7,111 nucleotides of DNA from Ignavibacteria bacterium. Lineage in GTDB: Bacteria > Bacteroidota > Ignavibacteria > Tepidaquicellales > Tepidaquicellaceae. The first letter of the stretch is position 1; every line of letters begins with the position of its first letter. The notes below the pieces were generated by a model. The model saw only the letters and a program-made list of their open reading frames with translations. It ran no database searches and was not told where the DNA came from. The DNA lies in contig JAGPCH010000068.1 of the NCBI GenBank assembly GCA_018058125.1, positions 1 through 7,111 of the forward strand, in the 5' to 3' direction. Position numbers and translations under genes: made by a program. Shown piece by piece: positions 1 to 5,743 of this stretch.

Positions 1-1253
1 ACATCCGATCTTACAAGATCCCGGACTTCTTTATATATTTCCCCGTTTTCAAAATTACCAAATGCTCTTAATATACCGGCTTTGAATTTATAGTCATCCG
101 TATTTTCATATGCTCTGAATAGTGTATTTTTACTTTCATCTCTGAATATCAGCGACATAGATATAGCAAGAGCTTCTTTTTGTCTCCATGACAGGAGATC
201 TTTTGGTTTGAGAGAATCAAATGAATAATTAAATTCATCATACATTTTTTTTGATAAAGATCTTACATTTTCATTTTTGGATTTATTTATATCCCTGAAA
301 AAATTTCCAAGTACACTTAGCCCTGTCAGACCGATAAGTTCATTTTCATCTCCAATGCCGTCGCTGATGACAGAGTAAAGATGATCTGTAAGCTCTTCAA
401 GTGAATCGAGATTATAATTTAAAAAAGAATTAAACATGTTCACTTTGACTCTCCAGTCTTTTTCGGAAGCATAATTCTCAAGAGTATACATAAGCAGCAG
501 ATTATCCTGAAGTTTTCCAATTGCATTATAAGCCCACATCCTGGTCTGAGTATCCTTTGATTCTGCTAATGTATAGATTTCATCTTTAGCAGGTTCCAGT
601 AATTCTTTATCTCCAATTCTCCAGAAAGCAAACGCAATGTTTCTCTGAGTAATTGTGTCCTGAATATTTGCCATTTGCTTAAGAGCATCAACGGAATTTT
701 CATTTTTAATATTTCTCAATGCATATCTTGCTATCGCCATAGACAGAGCACGGTATATTACTTTTGCATCAGCATCAGAATAATTCCGAGTGGATATATT
801 TTTGATCAGATTATTTAAATTAGTCTCATCACCGGTTTTTCCAACAGAATTTATTATTTCAGGATAAGACGGGATAAGATATGGTTCCGGACTATCAATC
901 ATCCCATTAAGATATTCATTGCTTTCTGCACAAAGCGTCTGTCCAAGATAAAATGCATATTCATTTAAAAGATCATAGTCGATTTCTCCGTCTAAAAATT
1001 CAGCAACAAATGACTGCGTTTTACTGACACTTGTCGTATCACTAATGTTTGCCAAAGCATACAAAGCCATGAATCTGATATCATTATTCTCTGAAGAATT
1101 TAAAAACTTTATCAGCTCTTCATTATTCCCTGATGTTCTTTTATCCTGGAGAGTAAGGATCTCTTTTTGTTTATCCGATAAACTCTGGGATTGGCTATAG
1201 ATTGGAATGGAAAAGTTTATTGTTATAAATGTTAGAAGTAAAATTAATTTCAT
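1..1253 (-). CDS. Exported HEAT-like helical-repeat protein (3'-truncated by window edge)
   Basis: The frame is open from the ATG at 1253 to the left edge: 417 complete codons with no stop, so the C-terminus is missing. Residues 1-20 are a signal peptide (MKLILLLTFITINFSIPIYS), so the protein is exported to the periplasm or beyond. The mature part is almost wholly alpha-helical, with short repeats of amphipathic helix pairs typical of HEAT-like solenoids, for example around residues 57-72 (DIRFMALYALANISD), 202-219, 234-250, 266-280 and 387-403. No catalytic motif is visible in the part present. From memory, exported Ignavibacteria proteins with this opening (EILxLQDxR followed by ALANI repeats) can carry a C-terminal cyclophilin-type peptidyl-prolyl isomerase domain. 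That domain would lie off the window, so this is inference. The gene is divergent from nrfH, 223 bp away. No Shine-Dalgarno precedes the start; the signal peptide beginning at this Met decides the start. Confidence 0.8.
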   Translation of the reverse strand, partial: MKLILLLTFITINFSIPIYSQSQSLSDKQKEILTLQDKRTSGNNEELIKFLNSSENNDIRFMALYALANISDTTSVSKTQSFVAEFLDGEIDYDLLNEYAFYLGQTLCAESNEYLNGMIDSPEPYLIPSYPEIINSVGKTGDETNLNNLIKNISTRNYSDADAKVIYRALSMAIARYALRNIKNENSVDALKQMANIQDTITQRNIAFAFWRIGDKELLEPAKDEIYTLAESKDTQTRMWAYNAIGKLQDNLLLMYTLENYASEKDWRVKVNMFNSFLNYNLDSLEELTDHLYSVISDGIGDENELIGLTGLSVLGNFFRDINKSKNENVRSLSKKMYDEFNYSFDSLKPKDLLSWRQKEALAISMSLIFRDESKNTLFRAYENTDDYKFKAGILRAFGNFENGEIYKEVRDLVRSD

Positions 1254-1315
1254 TAGAATTATAGGTTGAGAATACATATTTTAAAAAACTGATTGAACTT
1301 ATGCAATGAATGTTT

Positions 1316-1323
1316 CAAATATA
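1316..1323 (-). promoter_or_regulatory. Possible -7 element for the HEAT-like gene
   Basis: Read on the minus strand this is TATATTTG, which fits the Bacteroidota -7 consensus TAnnTTTG. It would start a transcript near 1310, giving a leader of about 57 nt before the ATG at 1253. I see no matching -33 TTG element at the usual distance, and the region is AT-rich enough for chance matches, so this is weak. Confidence 0.2.
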
Positions 1324-1425
1324 AAGAATTTAGTCTTAAAATTAAAATCATACTAATAATTTGCAAGAAAGATTTATTTTGAAGTTAACATTTGCTATAT
1401 GTTCAAAAACTTTTATCACTTTTCC

Positions 1426-1439
1426 TTGACTAAAGTCAA
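1426..1439. promoter_or_regulatory. FNR/DNR/HcpR-type palindromic operator upstream of nrfHA
   Basis: TTGACTAAAGTCAA is a perfect inverted repeat with arms TTGACT and AGTCAA around two bases; equally it is TTGAC-N4-GTCAA. This is the half-site geometry of CRP/FNR-superfamily regulators (FNR: TTGAT-N4-ATCAA; related TTGAC forms are bound by NO- and nitrite-responsive members such as DNR and HcpR). The centre, at 1432.5, is 44.5 bases before the nrfH ATG. If transcription starts near 1474, as the -7-like element at 1462-1469 suggests, the site sits at -41.5, the classic class II activator position. Which regulator binds is not known; none is encoded in this window. Confidence 0.65.
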
Positions 1440-1461
1440 ACCTGCTTTAATGAATATTTTT

Positions 1462-1469
1462 TAATTTTG
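1462..1469 (+). promoter_or_regulatory. Putative -7 promoter element of nrfHA
   Basis: TAATTTTG is an exact match to the Bacteroidota -7 consensus TAnnTTTG. It lies 22 bases downstream of the right arm of the palindrome at 1426-1439 and only 7 bases before the nrfH start codon. No -33 TTTG/TTG element is found at the expected place, which fits an activator-dependent promoter. An overlapping TATAAT at 1470-1475 would put the start point inside the nrfH reading frame and is therefore less likely. Whether this lineage's sigma factor uses the Bacteroidota consensus is assumed. Confidence 0.4.
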
Positions 1470-1476
1470 TATAATT

Positions 1477-2046
1477 ATGATAAACAAATTCATTAAATAT
1501 ACCAGTCCTCCAAAAAACTGGAAAATACCGGTTATACTTATAAGCGGTATTTTAACCGGACTGATTTTATTGGTTTTGCATGTAGGTAACGCAACTTCAT
1601 ATTTATCAGATGATCCGGAGACATGTATCAACTGTCATGTAATGTTCCCTCAGTATGCTTCATGGAGAGCCAGCGCCCATTCGCAAAAAGTTACTTGCAA
1701 TGACTGTCATGTACCGCAGGATAATATATTCCGGAAATATTACTTTAAAGCTTCCGACGGCTTGAGGCATTCTACAATGTTCACATTACGATTGGAACCT
1801 GAAGTAATCATGATCAAGAGCGCAGGCGCAGATGTTGTTCAGGAAAATTGTAAAAGATGTCATTCATCTCTTATTGATCATGTGTATCTGAAAAGTAAAA
1901 AATCCGATGATGAAATAAAGTGCTGGTCTTGTCACGAAGAGACGCCTCACGGCACTGTCAGCAGTCTGTCTTCTTTTCCTAACGTAAATGTTCCCGGACC
2001 AAAAAACCTTGTTCCGGACTGGATTAATAAAAATTTAAATAAATAA
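1477..2046 (+). CDS. nrfH: NrfH, tetraheme quinol dehydrogenase subunit of nitrite reductase (NapC/NirT family)
   Basis: NrfH anchors the nitrite reductase complex in the cytoplasmic membrane, oxidises menaquinol and passes electrons to NrfA. The 189-residue protein has one N-terminal membrane helix (about residues 18-38) that works as an uncleaved signal-anchor, then a periplasmic domain with four c-type heme sites: C50-C53-H54, C74-C77-H78, C125-C128-H129 and C149-C152-H153. The first is CxxCHxM (CINCHVM), with Met56 as the expected unusual axial ligand of heme 1, a signature of NrfH. K87 and D94 (KYYFKASD stretch) have the same spacing as the quinol-pocket Lys and Asp of Desulfovibrio NrfH. 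The length is normal for the family. The start at 1477 has no Shine-Dalgarno, but it is the only Met ahead of the membrane helix. nrfA follows after 15 bases, so the two are co-transcribed, probably from the promoter just upstream. Confidence 0.95.
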   Translation: MINKFIKYTSPPKNWKIPVILISGILTGLILLVLHVGNATSYLSDDPETCINCHVMFPQYASWRASAHSQKVTCNDCHVPQDNIFRKYYFKASDGLRHSTMFTLRLEPEVIMIKSAGADVVQENCKRCHSSLIDHVYLKSKKSDDEIKCWSCHEETPHGTVSSLSSFPNVNVPGPKNLVPDWINKNLNK

Positions 2047-2061
2047 CTATAGTAAAGAATC

Positions 2062-3549
2062 ATGAAAAAAATTACAGAATTAGTTTCCGCAAAACCCTGG
2101 CTTGGATGGGTTTTTTATATCGGTTCGGTATTAATTGTATTTCTTATAGGATTACTTGGAAGTTCTATTATAGAAAGAAGAAACGAAGCAAATTTAATAA
2201 TTCAGAAAGTTAAACCAATAGCTGACTGGGAGCCGAGAAATGAAAAATGGGGAGAGAATTATCCGCTTGAATATGAATCTTATATAAAGACTTTAGACAC
2301 AAATTTTGCCAGTAAGCACGGCGGCTCAGCGAAAGTTGATATGCTCACAAGATATCCCGAGCTTGTTGTGATCTGGGCTGGATATGCATTCTCAAGAGAC
2401 TACAATCAGGGAAGAGGTCATTACTATGCAGTCAATGATGTGAGGAAAACTTTAAGGACAGATGTCCCGCAGCCCAGCACCTGCTATGCCTGCAAAAGCA
2501 CTGATGTACCGAGAGTTATGAATAAAATGGGTATAGCCGAATTTTATAAAAAACCATTCAAGGAGATGGGCGGGGAAATTATTAATGCGATCGGCTGTCA
2601 GGATTGTCATGATCCGAAGACAATGAATCTCAGAATTACAAGACCTGCTCTGATCGAAGCATTTCAGAGACAGGGGAAAAATATTGAAGATGCATCTCAT
2701 CAGGAAATGAGATCACTCGTCTGCGCTCAGTGTCATGTTGAATATTATTTTAAAGGTAAAGAAGAAAAATATCTTACGTTTCCATGGGATGACGGTACAA
2801 CAGTTGAAGAAATGGAAGTCTACTATGACAGCATAAATCATGTTGATTTTGTAAATACGATCAGCCGGACACCTGTATTAAAAGCTCAGCATCCTGATTA
2901 TGAATTATTCAAAACCGGTATTCATTATGAAAGAGGAGTATCCTGCGCCGAATGTCATATGCCGTATAAGACCTCAGGCGGAGTTAAATTTACTGATCAT
3001 CACATTCAAAGTCCTTTGAATAATGTTGCGAACTCATGTCAGGTTTGTCATAAAGAGCCTGAGATAAACCTTGTCAACAATGTCTATGACAGACAGGATA
3101 AAGTAATGCAGCTTTCCAAGATCGGTCTGCACTCGCTTACCAAAGCACATATTGAAGCTAAAGCTGCCTGGGATGCCGGAGCTACTGAAGAGCAGATGAA
3201 ACCGGTTCTTGCGCTGATAAGACAAGCTCAGTGGAGATGGGATTTTGTTGCCGCAAGTCACGGCGGAAGTTTTCATGCTCCTCTGGAATGCGCAAGGATT
3301 CTTGGTACCTCAATAGAAAAATCCGAACAGGCAAGAGTGTTACTTTCAGCTTTACTCACAAATCTGAATGTAAAATTACCGGTTCCGATGCCCGATCTTT
3401 CAACCAAAGAAAAAGCGCAGCAATATATCGGACTCGATATTGACAAAATGCTTGAGAGTAAGAAAGTCTTTCTTGAAACTGTTGTGCCTGCTTGGGATAA
3501 AGAAGCAGAAGAAAGACATGACAAGATGGATCAGGACTACAATAAATAA
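2062..3549 (+). CDS. nrfA: NrfA, pentaheme cytochrome c nitrite reductase (ammonia-forming)
   Basis: NrfA reduces nitrite to ammonium with six electrons (EC 1.7.2.2) on the periplasmic face, fed by NrfH; it can also reduce NO and hydroxylamine. The 495 residues begin with a hydrophobic segment (about 13-34) followed by ERRNE, an anchor or signal. Heme 1, the active site, is C141-C144-K145 (CYACK) with the diagnostic lysine ligand. Four CxxCH sites follow: C179-H183, C221-H225, C295-H299 and C326-H330. By alignment from memory with E. coli NrfA, the catalytic residues are R132 (TLR), Y228 (VEYYF) and H277 (KAQH). E227, Y228, K274 and Q276 supply the usual calcium site, so this is a calcium-type enzyme. 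The loop between R132 and the heme lysine is about 7 residues shorter than in E. coli. The N-terminal CWxCK tryptophan is replaced by tyrosine. Family-typical C-terminal helices (QAQWRWDF, STKEKAQQ) are present, so the protein is full length. Confidence 0.97.
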   Translation: MKKITELVSAKPWLGWVFYIGSVLIVFLIGLLGSSIIERRNEANLIIQKVKPIADWEPRNEKWGENYPLEYESYIKTLDTNFASKHGGSAKVDMLTRYPELVVIWAGYAFSRDYNQGRGHYYAVNDVRKTLRTDVPQPSTCYACKSTDVPRVMNKMGIAEFYKKPFKEMGGEIINAIGCQDCHDPKTMNLRITRPALIEAFQRQGKNIEDASHQEMRSLVCAQCHVEYYFKGKEEKYLTFPWDDGTTVEEMEVYYDSINHVDFVNTISRTPVLKAQHPDYELFKTGIHYERGVSCAECHMPYKTSGGVKFTDHHIQSPLNNVANSCQVCHKEPEINLVNNVYDRQDKVMQLSKIGLHSLTKAHIEAKAAWDAGATEEQMKPVLALIRQAQWRWDFVAASHGGSFHAPLECARILGTSIEKSEQARVLLSALLTNLNVKLPVPMPDLSTKEKAQQYIGLDIDKMLESKKVFLETVVPAWDKEAEERHDKMDQDYNK

Positions 3550-3550
3550 T

Positions 3551-4039
3551 TTACTGATCCGTAATACTGATCTTCTGTATTTTCTTATGGATATCGTTCA
3601 GCTCCATAAGAGCAGCAGATCCATACCATGGTATAAGTTCCATAACAAGCACACCGGCCTGTATAGCAGGATCGGTCTCTGTAAGCTTCTTAGCTTCTTC
3701 GACTGTTGTGACATCAAAAATATATATTCCGCGAATGTCCTGATCATTGCTCATAAACGGTCCTGCCAGTACCAGCACACCTTCTTCAGCAAGTCTTATG
3801 ATATTTTTAAGATGTTCCATCTGAAGTCTCTGAGATTCTTCTTTATTCTCAGAAGACACTTCTCCGGATCTGAGAAAAGCCATAACGTAAGTTTTCATAC
3901 CGTAATCATCAGCACCGAGTTTTTGAGCATAGGAAGAATCATACCCAGATCCAGTCTGATCCTGATCTGTCTGTGACAATGAAAAATTAGCAGCAAATGA
4001 TATTAGAATAAAACAAAAAACGGATAATTTAAAATACAT
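3551..4039 (-). CDS. Exported YCII-domain (YciI-like) protein
   Basis: The 162-residue protein has an N-terminal signal peptide (about residues 1-22, hydrophobic core FCFILISFAANF), then a YCII domain from about residue 48 to 145. Visible family features are the first strand MKTYVMAFL, H76 in the first helix (MEHLKNI), the loop AGPF (92-95), the strand RGIYIFDV, the helix with VEEAKKL, and TDPAIQAG (122-129) followed by ELIPWYGS. YCII proteins are small ferredoxin-like-fold dimers with a conserved His/Asp pocket. Their reactions are mostly unknown, and only a few members have a suggested enzymatic role. Most are cytoplasmic, so the export signal is notable. The stop codon is one base from that of nrfA, on the opposite strand; no shared function can be inferred from this. 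The start has no Shine-Dalgarno; it was chosen because the signal peptide begins there. Confidence 0.88.
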   Translation of the reverse strand: MYFKLSVFCFILISFAANFSLSQTDQDQTGSGYDSSYAQKLGADDYGMKTYVMAFLRSGEVSSENKEESQRLQMEHLKNIIRLAEEGVLVLAGPFMSNDQDIRGIYIFDVTTVEEAKKLTETDPAIQAGVLVMELIPWYGSAALMELNDIHKKIQKISITDQ

Positions 4040-4361
4040 GTTTTAGTAATTTATTTGTAAAATTTTAGTATTAATATAAGTACAATATCCATATAATTCA
4101 AATCGCATTTATAGTGTTTTAAATTTTTTAATTTCCTAACCCAGTAATTTTATTATCTCGTCTCTGCACACTCTTGTTTATTAAGCACCTGTATATTCAA
4201 AATTTTGTATACAATAATTTTTAATATCTTTTCAGATTAAAATTGTAATTAAAATAAATTCTAACTACATTTTTAAAATTTTTTTTATTGAATATCCTTG
4301 GATAAACTTATGTTTTAACAAAAGTTAAATAAATTTATTATAAAGATATATCTTTTAATTC

Positions 4362-4397
4362 AATTCGGTCTGCATGTTTAACTATCTGACCGGAATT
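4362..4397 (+). repeat. Imperfect inverted repeat upstream of the dockerin-protein gene
   Basis: The arms AATTCGGTC (4362-4370) and GACCGGAATT (4388-4397) pair over nine bases with one bulged base, around a 17-base loop. The element ends 33 bases before the start codon and 20 bases before the Shine-Dalgarno. It could be a leader hairpin or an operator. It stands out because it holds the only GC-rich pairs in an otherwise AT-only stretch. Confidence 0.35.
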
Positions 4398-4417
4398 ATT
4401 TATTAACCAAAAAACAT

Positions 4418-4425
4418 AAAGGAGA
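4418..4425 (+). promoter_or_regulatory. Strong Shine-Dalgarno of the dockerin-protein gene
   Basis: AAAGGAGA precedes the ATG at 4431, with 6 bases between GGAG and the start codon. It is a near-ideal ribosome binding site. The starts of nrfH, nrfA, the YCII gene and the HEAT-like gene have none of this quality. It fixes the start of the gene at 4431. Confidence 0.8.
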
Positions 4426-4430
4426 TTTAA

Positions 4431-5624
4431 ATGAAAACAATCTTTACCGCAATACTTGTTGTATTAACAAGTCTGCCCATTTTCAATTTTCAAATTGACA
4501 ATCTTGAAGCTCAGATTGTTCCGCCGGCATATGAAAATACCGCCGGTACGACTTCTTTCCTGGGACCTTTGGCAAACTCGCCGAGAACTTATCAGATGCT
4601 CATCAAAAGTACTCAACTCACCGGACTGATCGGTATGAATCTGAATGCATTGAGTTTTCGCCTGCCGGCAAATGCATCGGCTGACTGGCCTGTTGCTGAT
4701 TATTCCATTTCGAATTACAGAATATATCTGAGCGAAAGTGTTGATCCGTCCAACAGAAGTCTTACACTCTTTTCAAATAATGCAGCAAGTCCACAGATAC
4801 AGGTTCGATCCGGTGTCCTTAACATTGATTCCGCTTCTTACAAATCCGGTAGCTCGCCGAATACTTTTGGTCCTGAGATTACTTTTGATCAGACCTATTT
4901 ATACACAGGCGGAAATTTACTTGTCGAAATACGCCAAACAGGTTTTACCGGTACTTCAAGATCAATGGATGCTATCGGTACCTCTATCTCCGGATATGGA
5001 ACTGATTTCAGTACTTGCTGGAAAAGCGGCGATACTGCTACTTTCAGTGCTTTACAGGGAAACTTTTGTATCATAAAATTGTCAGGTACTCCAGCTTCTA
5101 AACTGGATCTGACAGCACTGATCGAGGCCAGATATAATGGTGTTACAATGATAAGTGATACTACTTTAGTATATCTCAGATCTGATGTATCACCTTACAG
5201 TATTGCAGATTCGTCAACTTCAATTCTCGATCAGAATGGTAATGGAACTTTTTATTTTGGAAATACCGTTAGCGGAGCTTTTTATTATGTAGTAGTAAAT
5301 CACAGAAATTCCATAGAGACCTGGAGTGCATCGACTCATTTATTTGCCGGCGATACACTGGACTATGATTTTACTACTGCAGCAGCTTCAGCTTATGGGA
5401 ATAATCAGGAACTTGTGGGTCTTCGCTGGACTAATTTTTCGGGAGATGTAAATAAAGACGGAGCAGTTGACTTGACAGATCTTTCACTTGTTTATAATGA
5501 TGCTGCTTCATTTGCTAGCGGCTATCTTCTAACAGATGTAAATGGGGATCTTTTAACAGATCTCAATGATCTGCTTGAAGTTTATGAAAATGCTTCCAAA
5601 TTTGTCGCTGTAATAGATCCTTGA
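4431..5624 (+). CDS. Secreted beta-rich protein with C-terminal dockerin-like calcium-binding module
   Basis: The 397-residue protein has a signal peptide (about residues 1-27, ending near LEAQ). Residues 28-220 form a beta-strand-rich domain with many Ser/Thr/Gly/Asn and two cysteines (C196, C213) that may pair. I do not recognise a named family; the look is of a surface or extracellular jelly-roll-like fold. Residues 221-330 form a second small beta domain (SKLDLTALIEARY to YYVVVNHRNSIETWSA). Residues 338-380 are a duplicated EF-hand-like pair as in type I dockerin: GDVNKDGAVDLTDL (338-351) and DVNGDLLTDLNDL (369-381), with Asp/Asn at calcium-ligand positions. No cohesin and no type IX secretion C-terminal domain is seen. 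The NHRNSIETWSA plus dockerin block is, from memory, a recurrent C-terminal module of secreted Ignavibacteria proteins. It appears to be a single-gene unit, with its own ribosome site and a terminator at 5685-5719. Confidence 0.85.
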   Translation: MKTIFTAILVVLTSLPIFNFQIDNLEAQIVPPAYENTAGTTSFLGPLANSPRTYQMLIKSTQLTGLIGMNLNALSFRLPANASADWPVADYSISNYRIYLSESVDPSNRSLTLFSNNAASPQIQVRSGVLNIDSASYKSGSSPNTFGPEITFDQTYLYTGGNLLVEIRQTGFTGTSRSMDAIGTSISGYGTDFSTCWKSGDTATFSALQGNFCIIKLSGTPASKLDLTALIEARYNGVTMISDTTLVYLRSDVSPYSIADSSTSILDQNGNGTFYFGNTVSGAFYYVVVNHRNSIETWSASTHLFAGDTLDYDFTTAAASAYGNNQELVGLRWTNFSGDVNKDGAVDLTDLSLVYNDAASFASGYLLTDVNGDLLTDLNDLLEVYENASKFVAVIDP

Positions 5625-5684
5625 GTGAAGTTATAAAAATTACTAATAACATAAATTCCTTTAGAATATATTTTAAACAAAACG

Positions 5685-5719
5685 AAAGAGCAGAAGTTAA
5701 TTTAGCTTCTGCTCTTTTT
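5685..5719 (+). terminator. Rho-independent terminator downstream of the dockerin-protein gene
   Basis: A perfect 12-bp stem (AAAGAGCAGAAG at 5685-5696, CTTCTGCTCTTT at 5706-5717) encloses a 9-base loop and runs straight into a T tract on the plus strand. It lies 60 bases after the stop codon at 5624. Because the next gene converges from the right and ends at 5744, the same hairpin may also stop minus-strand transcription, although the minus-strand T tract (TTTCGTTTT) is interrupted. Confidence 0.9.
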
Positions 5720-5743
5720 ATAAATTAAAACTATTTTAAAATT

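Larger units (their letters stand above)
4040..4430. other. Gene-free AT-rich intergenic region between divergent YCII and dockerin genes
   Basis: This 391-base stretch separates two divergently transcribed genes and should hold both promoters. I see no plausible reading frame and no RNA gene. It contains three short symmetric elements: TGTATA/TATACA flanking CAAAATTTTG (4190-4213), the 14-base palindrome AAAGATATATCTTT (4342-4355), and an imperfect hairpin with arms AATTCGGTC and GACCGGAATT (4362-4397). I could not find a convincing -33/-7 pair for either gene. Confidence 0.6.

Noticed and set aside
1450..1464. Four-codon upstream reading frame (ATG AAT ATT TTT TAA) before nrfH
   Set aside because: It lies upstream of or overlaps the likely promoter element, so it would not be in the transcript, and it has no ribosome site.
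1470..1475. TATAAT as a sigma70-type -10 box for nrfH
   Set aside because: It would place the transcript start several bases after the nrfH ATG, with no later in-frame Met before the membrane helix, and the TTGACT at 1426 is 38 bases away, much too far for a -35.
2452..2700. 82-codon minus-strand frame inside nrfA
   Set aside because: It is antisense to the active-site region of a clearly coding gene and has no ribosome site or recognisable domain; the other short frames inside nrfA (3034-3276, 3231-3443, 3273-3524) fail for the same reasons.
3623..3634. 12-base palindrome ATACCATGGTAT
   Set aside because: It encodes conserved YCII residues (PWYG), so the symmetry is best explained by coding sequence and chance.
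3440..3976. 178-codon open frame on the plus strand over the nrfA end and antisense to the YCII gene
   Set aside because: It overlaps the well-supported NrfA C-terminus in another frame and the YCII gene on the other strand; the translation has low-complexity, shadow-like composition and no start context.
4738..5076. 112-codon plus-strand frame inside the dockerin-protein gene
   Set aside because: It lies in another frame of a convincing secreted-protein gene, has no start signal and shows no protein-like pattern.
4431..5624. Dockerin protein as part of a cellulosome
   Set aside because: No cohesin, carbohydrate-binding module or glycoside hydrolase signature is in the window; dockerin-like loops alone are common in secreted proteins of this group.
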